Positions 1 through 7,340 of a DNA stretch of 32,083 nucleotides are shown piece after piece. Position 1 is the stretch's first letter, and every line of letters starts with the position of its first letter. Origin of the DNA: a virus; IMG/VR virus record IMGVR_UViG_3300027859_000053, positions 1 through 32,083 of that record. One strand, 5' to 3'. The notes beneath the pieces are model-generated. The model did not search any database. It was not told the DNA's origin and worked only from the letters and a program-made list of their open reading frames with translations. The position numbers and the translations under genes are program-made.

Positions 1-984
1 CTCATTAAGCGAGTAGCTACAGATCCAATCAACAACATTGGAGACTGGGAAACAGTTGACGAACCTTGGCAATTTCTTGCAGCTTGCGAGGAATACTACG
101 CAGTAGTTATTCAAGGATCAAGGACAATTACACGACTACCTGTCGCCACAGATGCAACGTGCTCAGGATTACAGGTGCTCGCTGGTCTCGCTCGAGACAA
201 GTCAACAGCTCAGATGGTAAATGTCCTACCAAGTAAGACACCTCAAGATGCTTATAAATTAATTGCAGAAACAAGTGTAAAGGATATACCTGAAAGACTC
301 CGATCCTATTGGGATAGGAAGAAGACCAAAAGGTGCGTTATGACAATACCTTATAATGCAAAACCTTTTAGTAACAGGCAATATATACGTGATGCTTTTG
401 ATGATATAGATGTTGAGATTGAAAACGAAGAGCTAACACAAATAGTTAAAGCGGTCAGGGATGCCATGGAAGAGGTTGTCCCGGGACCGATGAAGGTTAT
501 GAGATGGATAGAAAAAGAGATAGGTAACGCTATTAAAAATGGTGCAGAACAATTCGTATGGGTAACACCATCCGGCTTTCGAGTCACTCAGCGATTAATG
601 AAGATGGACACCAAGGTAATCGAACTACAACTGCTTGGTCGTACACGAATCAAAATAGCTGATGGCGAATTAGGCGTTGATATACGACACCACCGAAACG
701 CAACCGCTCCAAATCTAATCCATTCACTAGATGCAAGTCTGCTACATCTATCTGCTACACAATTTCATGCACCAATTAGTTTGATACATGATTCCGTTCT
801 ATGTAGAGCGACAGATATGACACATTTATCCCACCTAGTTAGAGATACATACATGCACCTGTTCGCAGGACATGACTTCCTAAAAGAATTTGCCCAAGCA
901 ATTGGAGCAGAAACTGAACCGCCGATTATTGGAGATATGGATTTTATATCCCAAGTAATTGATTCACCATATTTTTTCTGTTAA
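1..984 (+). CDS. T7-like single-subunit RNA polymerase, C-terminal part (5' end cut off by the window)
   Basis: Phage-encoded DNA-directed RNA polymerase that transcribes the middle and late genes. The reading frame is open from base 1, so 327 C-terminal residues are present. Motif A reads LPVATDATCSGL; its catalytic Asp (codon 151-153) corresponds to T7 Asp537. Motif B reads KRCVMTIPYNAKPF, with Lys (328-330) and Tyr (352-354) eight residues apart as in T7 Lys631/Tyr639. Motif C reads LIHDS, with His-Asp at 787-792 corresponding to T7 His811/Asp812. From the motif A Asp to the end there are about 277 residues, against about 347 in T7, so the fingers and C-terminal regions are compact. The C-terminus is aromatic (YFFC), recalling the T7 FAFA foot. 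The stop overlaps the next start (TAATG). Confidence 0.97.
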   Translation, partial: LIKRVATDPINNIGDWETVDEPWQFLAACEEYYAVVIQGSRTITRLPVATDATCSGLQVLAGLARDKSTAQMVNVLPSKTPQDAYKLIAETSVKDIPERLRSYWDRKKTKRCVMTIPYNAKPFSNRQYIRDAFDDIDVEIENEELTQIVKAVRDAMEEVVPGPMKVMRWIEKEIGNAIKNGAEQFVWVTPSGFRVTQRLMKMDTKVIELQLLGRTRIKIADGELGVDIRHHRNATAPNLIHSLDASLLHLSATQFHAPISLIHDSVLCRATDMTHLSHLVRDTYMHLFAGHDFLKEFAQAIGAETEPPIIGDMDFISQVIDSPYFFC

Positions 985-1556
985 TGAAGAACATACACAT
1001 CACCGAAAAACCTGTAACCCTTGAGGGTTATCAGGCGATACTAAAGCCAAGTAAGTTTGGCTACTCCTTGAAAGCCGTAGTCGGTAAGGAGATAGTTGAC
1101 AAGCTTGAGACTGAGAGAGCTGACTGTCTTAAATGGGCAGAGTCAAAGCTAAAGAATCCAAAGAGATCTACCCTTAGACCTGAGCCATGGGAGGAAGTTT
1201 CTGAAGGGAAATTTGTTATTAAATTCTCATGGGCTGAAGAGAAGAGACCTCCAGTAGTCGATACAGAAGGCACACCAATAACTAACGTAGACACACCAGT
1301 TTATGAAGGTTCCAAAGTTAAGCTCGGCTTTCACCAAAAACCCTACATTCTGAGAGATGGCGTGACATATGGCACATCATTGAAATTGTCCGGAGTGCAG
1401 ATCGTTTCTATCCAGAGTGGAGCCGGCATTGATAGTGGAGACCTTGATGAGGATGGAGTAGCTGAGTTGTTTGGTAAGACATCTGGCTTTAAGGCTGATG
1501 AACCAAACGTCATAGTAGATACAACTCCAAGCTCAGTAGAGGATGACGATTTCTAA
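984..1556 (+). CDS. ssb: Single-stranded DNA-binding protein (T7 gp2.5-like)
   Basis: A 190-residue protein in the position and size range of T7 gp2.5 (232 aa), the OB-fold ssDNA-binding protein that coats replication intermediates and recruits polymerase and helicase. The visible hallmark is the acidic C-terminal tail ending in an aromatic residue (PSSVEDDDF). In T7 gp2.5, the acidic tail and terminal Phe contact the polymerase and the primase-helicase. The region around residues 65-80 (KFVIKFSWAEEKRPPVVD) and the YGTSLKLSGVQ stretch look like OB-fold strands. The gene starts inside the RNA polymerase stop codon and its own stop overlaps the endonuclease ATG, so the three are translationally coupled. 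The assignment rests on tail, size and synteny rather than a catalytic motif. Confidence 0.9.
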   Translation: MKNIHITEKPVTLEGYQAILKPSKFGYSLKAVVGKEIVDKLETERADCLKWAESKLKNPKRSTLRPEPWEEVSEGKFVIKFSWAEEKRPPVVDTEGTPITNVDTPVYEGSKVKLGFHQKPYILRDGVTYGTSLKLSGVQIVSIQSGAGIDSGDLDEDGVAELFGKTSGFKADEPNVIVDTTPSSVEDDDF

Positions 1557-1906
1557 TGTTCAAATCAGGATTAGAGGAGAAAGTCTCTGATCTCTTATGC
1601 GAACTAGGTGTTGATTATGAATATGAGAGCGTAAGTTTTGCATATACTATTAAACATTTATATACACCTGACTTTATCCTTCCTAACGGTATAGTCCTTG
1701 AAACTAAGGGCTATTGGCGTAGTGAGGATCGCCGCAAGGTTCGTCAGGTGATAAAAGAGAATCCAGAAATAGATTTACGTATGGTTTTTCAAAATCCATA
1801 CAATACTATTTCTAAGAAATCAAAGACTACCTACGCGCAATGGTGCAAACGCTACGGAATTAAATGGTGTGCATACCACGCCATTCCAATTGATTGGTTG
1901 ACATGA
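1556..1906 (+). CDS. Endonuclease I, Holliday-junction resolvase (T7 gp3-like)
   Basis: A 116-residue nuclease that resolves branched DNA and, in T7, helps degrade host DNA to nucleotides. The T7 catalytic set is visible: Glu7 in SGLEEK (T7 Glu20), Asp39 in YTPDFILPNG (T7 Asp55), and Glu49/Lys51 in LETKGYW (T7 Glu65/Lys67). The protein starts almost exactly at the conserved FxSGLE segment. It therefore lacks the N-terminal tail of about 13 residues and the basic C-terminal tail of the 149-aa T7 enzyme. It lies between SSB and a 2OG oxygenase, with a 4-base ATGA overlap to the latter. Together with the exonuclease at 6204 it forms the expected host-DNA salvage and recombination set. Confidence 0.95.
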   Translation: MFKSGLEEKVSDLLCELGVDYEYESVSFAYTIKHLYTPDFILPNGIVLETKGYWRSEDRRKVRQVIKENPEIDLRMVFQNPYNTISKKSKTTYAQWCKRYGIKWCAYHAIPIDWLT

Positions 1907-2517
1907 ATACATTTCAAGCTTTTAGTATATTCTTCCATGTATGTGAGGTCGATTTCGACTTCACTGCATTAAGACAAGATATTAGATATGCCCATAATGC
2001 TGCACAAGAAGGTCATGGAACTTTCCATGCTGGGCAATATAGAATACTCGAATCACATATTGAGTTAAAAAAATTACTTGAATTTAAATTTGATAGATTT
2101 TTTGAAAATTTATATGGAGTTGATTGTAAAAATAAGATAACAACTTCTTGGATGACAAGGATAGAGAAAGGTGATTCAGTGCATATACATAACCATAGAA
2201 ATTGCCAATGGTCAGGGGTTTTATATTACGGAGAATATGACGACAATAGTTGTCCTCTAATGTTTGAAAATCCTTTACCACCTTTATTTAGTTTCCATCA
2301 TCAATCAGATGATCATTGTCAAGCTCATAGTGATATAGCTATACCACCAAAGACAGGTCAAGCAGTATTTTTCCCTGCTTTTATACCTCATTATAGTCAC
2401 GCTCACAGATCAGATATTACTAGACAGTCATTGGCTTTTAACTTAGTGCCTACGACTCATATGGTATCTGGTGATTCAAGCTTAAATTACGAATGGATAA
2501 CGAATCAGAATTTATAA
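1903..2517 (+). CDS. 2OG-Fe(II) oxygenase-like protein (TIGR02466 / 2OG-FeII_Oxy_5 type)
   Basis: A 204-residue protein resembling the putative 2-oxoglutarate/Fe(II)-dependent dioxygenases common in cyanophages. The central segment around residues 93-109 has the HxH core followed by WSGVLYY. A distal block has FFPAF-IPHYSHAH (His163) followed by Arg174 in TRQSLAFN, fitting the distal metal His and the 2OG-binding Arg. The start chosen is ATG at 1903, which overlaps the endonuclease stop as ATGA; the in-frame TTG at 1894 is less likely. The end overlaps the primase-helicase start by 25 bases. The substrate is unknown; hydroxylation of a protein, nucleobase or small molecule would all be possible. 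It is one of three non-identical oxygenase-like genes in the window. Confidence 0.8.
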   Translation: MNTFQAFSIFFHVCEVDFDFTALRQDIRYAHNAAQEGHGTFHAGQYRILESHIELKKLLEFKFDRFFENLYGVDCKNKITTSWMTRIEKGDSVHIHNHRNCQWSGVLYYGEYDDNSCPLMFENPLPPLFSFHHQSDDHCQAHSDIAIPPKTGQAVFFPAFIPHYSHAHRSDITRQSLAFNLVPTTHMVSGDSSLNYEWITNQNL

Positions 2518-4061
2518 GACACGAACCATGTAGTAACTGCGGCTCATCTGACGCTAATAGCGTTTATACAGATGGACACAGCTACTGCTTTGCTTGCCAG
2601 ACATATACGGCAGGCGATAAACAACACACTCATCAAATGCAATCAAATGTTCAATTCAAAGGATCAGCCCAAAGGCTGCAAAAACGAGGAATTAGCGAAC
2701 AAACATGCGAAAAGTACAAAATCTACAGAGACGATGCACACTTACGCTTCCCTTATTTCGACAGTTCTGGACAAATTCAAGGGTTCAAAACTAAAAACAA
2801 ATTAAAAGAGTTTAAGTATGAAGGAATTTCCACTAACACCTTATTTGGTCAGCACCTATTCCCTAGTACTGGCAAGCGTATTGTTATTACTGAGGGCGAA
2901 TTAGATGCTGCGAGCTGCTATGAAGCATTTCCGAACTGGCCGATGGTTTCGCTACCACATGGCGCAGCGTCAGCTAAAAAGGACCTTCAAAAACAAATAC
3001 CTTTACTACAAGGATATGAGGAGATATGCCTCTTCTTCGACAATGATGACGCAGGAAGAAAAGCTGTTGAAGATGCAGCGTCAATCCTACCTTTTGGGAA
3101 AGTCACGATTGCTCGCTTGGAGCAATACAAAGATGCGTCAGATGCGTTACAAGCGAACGATACTGAAGCTATTAGACGGGCTATCTGGGATGCTAAACCG
3201 TATCAACCCGATGGGATAGTTGATGGTAAATCTTTATTAGAATCCGTCACTACACCAAGTCCCCCATGTGATCACAAGTACAAATGGGAAGGACTACAAG
3301 AGAAGACACATGGCATCCGCTATGGAGAACTGACCACAATAACCGCAGGGACAGGACAAGGTAAGAGTACCTTCTGTCGTCAACTGGCTACTCAACTATT
3401 AGAAGAGGGAGTCAAGGTTGGCTATATCGCATTAGAAGAATCTAACAGGCGAACAGCATTAGGACTTATGTCTGTAGCTGTGGGAAAAGCCCTACATCTT
3501 GGTGAACATGAATACACCACATTAAAAGACGCATATGATTCCACTATCAATAATTGGAACCTTTATTTATACGACCATTTTGGTAGTTTATCTGCGGATA
3601 CTATCTACAGTCGTATCGAATACATGGCTCTGGGCTTAGATATTAAAGTAATTTTTCTCGATCATTTATCCATATTATTATCCGGACTAGATGGAAGTAT
3701 GGATGAGAGAAGAACTATAGACAAAACCATGACTGATTTAAGAAGTCTGGTTGAACGTACAGGAATTAAATTATTTTTAGTTTCTCATTTAAGAAGAGCG
3801 CAAGGCGATAAGGCAATAGAAGATGGACACAAAGTTTCAATTGGTATGTTGCGCGGATCCGCTTCAATTAGCCAACTAAGTGACACCGTACTCGCCTTGG
3901 AACGCGACCAGCAAAACCCAGATGATGTCTCGACTTTAAGAGTTTTAAAAAATAGATACTCAGGAGAGACAGGCGTAGCTGCATCACTGAAATACGATAA
4001 AACCACCTGTAAATTTAATGAAGCTGAAAACACAATTTTCAATCCCAGCACAGACTTCTGA
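2493..4061 (+). CDS. Bifunctional DNA primase-helicase (T7 gp4-like)
   Basis: A 522-residue replicative primase-helicase (T7 gp4A is 566 aa). The N-terminal Cys4 zinc module has Cys13, Cys16, Cys32 and Cys35. The TOPRIM core shows ITEGELDAAS near residue 131 and FFDNDDAGRKA near residue 177. A linker leads to the RecA-like hexameric helicase: Walker A GTGQGKST at 286-293, Walker B IFLDHLS with Asp390, and GMLRGSASISQLSDTVLALERD, which matches the T7 segment carrying the arginine finger. The protein ends in Phe (STDF), as does the T7 C-terminal tail that docks on polymerase. It unwinds the fork and makes primers for the adjacent split polymerase. The start overlaps the upstream oxygenase by 25 bases. 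Confidence 0.97.
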   Translation: MDNESEFIRHEPCSNCGSSDANSVYTDGHSYCFACQTYTAGDKQHTHQMQSNVQFKGSAQRLQKRGISEQTCEKYKIYRDDAHLRFPYFDSSGQIQGFKTKNKLKEFKYEGISTNTLFGQHLFPSTGKRIVITEGELDAASCYEAFPNWPMVSLPHGAASAKKDLQKQIPLLQGYEEICLFFDNDDAGRKAVEDAASILPFGKVTIARLEQYKDASDALQANDTEAIRRAIWDAKPYQPDGIVDGKSLLESVTTPSPPCDHKYKWEGLQEKTHGIRYGELTTITAGTGQGKSTFCRQLATQLLEEGVKVGYIALEESNRRTALGLMSVAVGKALHLGEHEYTTLKDAYDSTINNWNLYLYDHFGSLSADTIYSRIEYMALGLDIKVIFLDHLSILLSGLDGSMDERRTIDKTMTDLRSLVERTGIKLFLVSHLRRAQGDKAIEDGHKVSIGMLRGSASISQLSDTVLALERDQQNPDDVSTLRVLKNRYSGETGVAASLKYDKTTCKFNEAENTIFNPSTDF

Positions 4062-4155
4062 GCTGGAAAAACCTAAACCACCTACAAAACAAGCAAAGAA
4101 GAAAGCGAAGTTTAAGGACAAAACATATGTCGGAAAAACAAATGCTCGTCTTTGA
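4018..4155 (+). CDS. Candidate small basic protein bridging primase-helicase and polymerase exonuclease
   Basis: An ATG at 4018 opens a 45-residue frame that bridges the otherwise untranslated 65 bases between helicase and exonuclease genes. It overlaps the helicase end by 44 bases and the exonuclease start by 29 bases. The product is Lys/Pro-rich (EKPKPPTKQAKKKAKFKDK) and ends KTYVGKTNARL, so it is strongly basic. No domain is recognised. The case for it is that the frame exactly fills the one visible gap in this part of a tightly packed genome. The case against is its small size, low-complexity composition and lack of an obvious Shine-Dalgarno sequence. Confidence 0.4.
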   Translation: MKLKTQFSIPAQTSELEKPKPPTKQAKKKAKFKDKTYVGKTNARL

Positions 4156-4660
4156 TATTGAAACTAACGGACTGTATCATGACGTTTCTGAGATACATTG
4201 CATCTCCATATATGACAATACGAAAGAAGAAACCACCGTATTTAATAATCAAGGTGGTGACTGCTACCCGATCACAGAAGGTTTACATTGGCTCTCCAAT
4301 GCTGATGTTCTTGTTGGTCATAATATTATTGGCTACGACTTACCTGTTCTTCGGAAAATTTATTCTTGGTTTACTACTAATGCTACTGTTATTGACACTC
4401 TTATCTTATCTCGCTTATATCATCCAAACATGATAGAGGTAGATAAGAAAAGACAGTGGCCGAGGATGCCATTACAGCTATATGGACGACACAGTTTAGA
4501 AAGTTATGGATACCGCTTAGGCGAATATAAAGGAGAGTTTGGAAAAACAAGTGACTGGCAAGAATGGTCACAAGAAATGCAAGATTATTGTGTACAAGAC
4601 GTACACGTTACAACAAAATTATGCGAGCACTTCCGCCCCTTGATGACTCGTGTCAATTAG
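4127..4660 (+). CDS. DNA polymerase, separate 3'-5' proofreading exonuclease domain
   Basis: A 177-residue DEDDy exonuclease equivalent to the N-terminal domain of T7 gp5. Exo I is FDIETNG (Asp10, Glu12), Exo II is GHNIIGYD (Asp71), and Exo III is YCVQD (Tyr154, Asp158). The segments IDTLILSRLYHP and ESYGYRLGEYKGEF are collinear with the T7 polymerase. The frame stops at 4660. The homologous protein sequence continues in the -1 frame as the polymerase gene, whose ATG at 4621 lies 40 bases upstream of this stop. The two products together (about 600 aa) would form a proofreading polymerase comparable to T7 gp5 (704 aa). All active-site residues are intact, so this is not a decayed remnant. Confidence 0.93.
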   Translation: MSEKQMLVFDIETNGLYHDVSEIHCISIYDNTKEETTVFNNQGGDCYPITEGLHWLSNADVLVGHNIIGYDLPVLRKIYSWFTTNATVIDTLILSRLYHPNMIEVDKKRQWPRMPLQLYGRHSLESYGYRLGEYKGEFGKTSDWQEWSQEMQDYCVQDVHVTTKLCEHFRPLMTRVN

Positions 4661-5892
4661 AACATCGAGTCTCAGAAATACTAACAGAACAAGAAATACA
4701 TGGATGGACATTTAATGAACAAAAAGCTGTCGAACTTGAATCATCTCTCCGAAGAGAGATGGAAGGAACTCTTAAAATACTTCGGCAAGAATTCCCTTTC
4801 GTTGGAGGAGCGTTGTTCACTCCTAAACGAGATAACGCACCTCAAGGATATCGAGAGGGATCAGAGTTCCAAAGACTAAAAGAATTTAACCCTACATCAC
4901 GAGATCACATAGCATGGATTCTTACGAATCGTTTGAATGTCAAACTGACCAAGACCACTACGACTGGGAAACCAATTATAGACGAGATTACATTGACGGA
5001 GATAAATATTCCCTTCTCGCTTCAATGTGCGAAATGTTTGACGATAAAAAAATCGCTTGGGATGATATCCGAAGGCGTGAACGCATGGCTCAAGCTTGTT
5101 ACTGCCAATAAAAGGATTCATCATCATTGCTCAGTAAATACAAATACATTTAGAGCTAGTCATCGTAATCCGAATCTCGCACAAGTCCCTGCTGGACTAG
5201 AGTTTCGAGCATTATTTACAGCCTCCCCGGGATTAGTAATGGTTGGGGCTGATTTAGCAGGAATTGAGTTAAGGATATTAGCTCATTACTTAGCTAGGTA
5301 TGACGGCGGTAGATATGCAGACATACTACTCAACGATGATATTCACCAAGTTAATGCTGATAAGATCGGCATTTCTAGGCGACAAGTCAAGACAGTATCA
5401 TATGCCTTTCTTTATGGAGCTGGAAATCTCAAGCTAGGTTTGTCCTATGACAACACCTTAAATGAGCAGCAAGCTAAGAAAAAAGGCAAGGAAATTAGAA
5501 CAGCTTACGTTGCTGCAATTGATGGATTAGCTGAGTTACTAGACGCAGTTAAAGAGAAGGGTAAAACAGGTTGGCTTAAAGCTATTGATGGACGGAGAGT
5601 CCTAGTAGATAGCCCACACAAAGCCCTGAACTACCTCCTTCAATGTTCGGCAGGAGTTGTCGCGAAGCGTTGGATGGTTATTGCTAACGATTTATTTACT
5701 AAAAACGAAATACACACTCATCAATTAGCTTTCGTTCATGACGAACTGCAATTTGAATGTGAACCTAAGAGCATTATTGCTACGAGGTACGGACTACAAA
5801 CATCAGCAATTTTAGCTGGAGAATATTACAACTTAAGATGCCCTATTTCAGCAGATGCAAAGCATGGAAATTCATGGGCAGAAGTACATTAA
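4621..5892 (+). CDS. DNA polymerase, family A polymerase domain (T7 gp5 C-terminal part)
   Basis: A 423-residue palm-fingers-thumb domain that replicates the phage genome. Motif A is VGADLAGIELR (Asp211, T7 Asp475). Motif B is RRQVKTVSYAFLYGAG (Lys257 and Tyr261, equivalent to T7 Lys522/Tyr526). Motif C is FVHDELQ (His373-Asp374-Glu375). The C-terminus is NSWAEVH, close to T7 NWAICH. A Tyr at the T7-526 / E. coli Pol I-762 position is typical of lytic podoviruses. The start ATG 4621 gives MRALPPLDDSCQLEHRVSE, aligning with the T7 region EAVDIEHRAAWL. The frame itself is open further upstream to about 4564, so a fusion by frameshift is also possible. A thioredoxin-binding-loop insertion is not obvious. 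Confidence 0.95.
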   Translation: MRALPPLDDSCQLEHRVSEILTEQEIHGWTFNEQKAVELESSLRREMEGTLKILRQEFPFVGGALFTPKRDNAPQGYREGSEFQRLKEFNPTSRDHIAWILTNRLNVKLTKTTTTGKPIIDEITLTEINIPFSLQCAKCLTIKKSLGMISEGVNAWLKLVTANKRIHHHCSVNTNTFRASHRNPNLAQVPAGLEFRALFTASPGLVMVGADLAGIELRILAHYLARYDGGRYADILLNDDIHQVNADKIGISRRQVKTVSYAFLYGAGNLKLGLSYDNTLNEQQAKKKGKEIRTAYVAAIDGLAELLDAVKEKGKTGWLKAIDGRRVLVDSPHKALNYLLQCSAGVVAKRWMVIANDLFTKNEIHTHQLAFVHDELQFECEPKSIIATRYGLQTSAILAGEYYNLRCPISADAKHGNSWAEVH

Positions 5893-5895
5893 TTT

Positions 5896-6207
5896 ATGAC
5901 AAAACAAGATAGAAATGGTGATGCATGGGAATATTTAGTCCTATACAAAGCCAGTAGAAAAGATTGCGAAGTAACTAGGAATGCGTACAAAGTAGGACCT
6001 TATGATTTAGTACTACATGTAAATGGAAACTCTTATAAGTGTGATGTTAAAGCAGACACTAACAGATATAAAGATTCTTATTATTCAAACCCTACATTAA
6101 GCAAACTTCCAGAAGATGTTTACATGATTTGTGTAAACCCAGTAACTGAACAAGTTAGATGGCATTCAAAGAAAGTTCCAATCGGTTTGGAGACTTTTTG
6201 GGAATGA
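5896..6207 (+). CDS. Small PD-(D/E)XK-like nuclease (predicted)
   Basis: A 103-residue protein with the layout of the PD-(D/E)XK fold: Glu12 in a first helix (GDAWEYLVLYKAS), GPYDLVL with Asp37, then CDVKAD with Asp50-x-Lys52. The pattern G-x3-E, then YDLV, then (D/E)VK resembles the small PD-(D/E)XK endonucleases found in cyanobacteria, including those linked to group I introns. It is followed by a conserved-looking hydrophobic strand (DVYMICVNP). It begins 3 bases after the polymerase stop and overlaps the exonuclease start (ATGA at 6204), which suggests a role in replication, recombination or host-DNA breakdown. The assignment is from motif spacing only. No intron or intein is seen nearby, so a homing role is unsupported. 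Confidence 0.6.
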   Translation: MTKQDRNGDAWEYLVLYKASRKDCEVTRNAYKVGPYDLVLHVNGNSYKCDVKADTNRYKDSYYSNPTLSKLPEDVYMICVNPVTEQVRWHSKKVPIGLETFWE

Positions 6208-6983
6208 AGTTACTAATTGACTGTGATTACATAGTATATAAATGCTGTGCTAGTGCAGAGACGGAACTAGATTTTGGTGATGACGTTATAGTTGTTACTT
6301 CAAATTTTTCTGACGCTATGAGATGTGTAAAAAGAGATTTAGATAAAATTAAACAAGAATTTGGTAATTTTTCTGAAATTCTTCTCTTTTTTACAAGCCC
6401 TAATAATTTTAGGAAAAAAATTTTGCCGGAATATAAAGGTCATCGACAGAGGAAAAAGCCCTGTGGATTTAAACGCGTCATAGAGGAATTAAAGCAAAAT
6501 TATAAAGTTATTATCAAAGATACTTTAGAAGCAGACGATACCATGGGTATGTATGCAACAAAGTATCCCGGGAACATTATTGTCTCTCCTGATAAGGATA
6601 TGCGACAGATCCCCGGAGATTTATATGACTTTAAAGAAAAGGTTTACATCACACCAGAAGAGGGTGCTAGATGGCATCTTATACAGACATTAGCCGGAGA
6701 TAATACTGACGGTTACGCCGGTGTCCCGGGGATAGGTATCAAGAAAGCTCAAAAGATATTTGAAGAGAAAGGATACACATGGAAAGCAGTCGTTGAGACC
6801 TTTGAAGAAAAGGATATGACTGAGGAAGACGCATTAACTAATGCAAGACTCGCACGAATACTTACGACTACCGACTATGACTACGAAAAAAAAGAACCAA
6901 TACTCTGGACCCCCGAAGCCGAGTATAGAGTTAACTCTGGAACAGAAGCTGAAGCTCAGACAGATGGAGCTTCTATTAAATAA
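6204..6983 (+). CDS. 5'-3' exonuclease (T7 gp6-like, FEN/RNase H family)
   Basis: A 259-residue exonuclease that in T7 removes RNA primers and degrades host DNA to mononucleotides for phage synthesis. FEN-type acidic clusters are present: LLIDCDYIVYK at the N-terminus, LEADDTMGMYA, and SPDKDMRQIPG. These are followed by LAGDNTDGYAGVPGIGIKKAQKIF, the H3TH-type segment. LARILTTTDYDYEKKEPILWTP matches the T7 gp6 C-terminus (MARILRFNEYNF...IYLWRP). The start chosen is ATG 6204 (MKLLIDCDYI), which forms an ATGA overlap with the upstream nuclease; an in-frame upstream ATG at 6159 would add 15 unrelated residues. It works with endonuclease I to feed the downstream ribonucleotide reductase. Confidence 0.95.
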   Translation: MKLLIDCDYIVYKCCASAETELDFGDDVIVVTSNFSDAMRCVKRDLDKIKQEFGNFSEILLFFTSPNNFRKKILPEYKGHRQRKKPCGFKRVIEELKQNYKVIIKDTLEADDTMGMYATKYPGNIIVSPDKDMRQIPGDLYDFKEKVYITPEEGARWHLIQTLAGDNTDGYAGVPGIGIKKAQKIFEEKGYTWKAVVETFEEKDMTEEDALTNARLARILTTTDYDYEKKEPILWTPEAEYRVNSGTEAEAQTDGASIK

Positions 6984-7164
6984 ACCTGAAGCAAAAAAAG
7001 AGGACATTATTATTGTCCTCCTTGCATTACAAAAGCAAGCATTTGTTTTAGGAAATTGTATACAAACACTATTAAATAAATGGCCGACTCCACCACCTAC
7101 GGACCCGACTACTACAGAAGAGGACCAGTTGATACTTGGGATTTTATTCGACAACAAGGATTGA
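6964..7164 (+). CDS. Small protein of unknown function between exonuclease and DUF3310 gene
   Basis: A 66-residue frame starting MELLLNKPEAKKEDIIIV. It overlaps the exonuclease end by 20 bases and the DUF3310 gene by 85 bases. The N-terminal part looks like a helical segment (IIIVLLALQKQAFVLGNCIQTLL). The C-terminal part is Pro/Thr-rich (PTPPPTDPTTTEEDQ). The frame stays open back to an ATG at 6841, but that would lie deep in the exonuclease gene. Without it there would be a 96-base hole between two genes, so at least the N-terminal half is probably coding. No family is recognised. Confidence 0.5.
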   Translation: MELLLNKPEAKKEDIIIVLLALQKQAFVLGNCIQTLLNKWPTPPPTDPTTTEEDQLILGILFDNKD

Positions 7165-7340
7165 ACTTCCATCTAGGAAATGTAATCAAATATGTATGTA
7201 GAGCAGGATATAAAGATAACGATATAGAAGATTTAAAAAAAGCCATCCACTATTTAGAAAATGAAATCAACGCGAGAGAAAGAAGCAGACCTAGCGATGG
7301 AAAGGTTTCCAACTCGAGAAACAATAGTCCCACCATGTAG
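7080..7340 (+). CDS. DUF3310 family protein (T7 gp1.7-related)
   Basis: An 86-residue protein with the DUF3310 core: PDYYRRGPVDTWDFI, NFHLGNVIKYVCRAGYKD, and DLKKAIHYLENEI. The GN-x-IKY-x-x-RAG-x-K and EDL-x-KA-x-x-YL patterns define the family. T7 gp1.7, a nucleotide kinase affecting dideoxythymidine sensitivity, contains a related domain, so a role in nucleotide metabolism is plausible but not shown. The start at ATG 7080 sits just before the conserved region; its first 85 bases overlap the unknown small ORF. The 3' end overlaps the next oxygenase frame by up to 80 bases. It lies between the gp6-type exonuclease and the RNR, which fits a nucleotide-related job. Confidence 0.85.
   Translation: MADSTTYGPDYYRRGPVDTWDFIRQQGLNFHLGNVIKYVCRAGYKDNDIEDLKKAIHYLENEINARERSRPSDGKVSNSRNNSPTM

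Noticed and set aside
4600-4660. A programmed -1 frameshift slippery heptamer in the polymerase overlap
   Set aside because: No canonical X-XXY-YYZ sequence and no obvious downstream pseudoknot were seen; kept only as an alternative within the split-polymerase finding.
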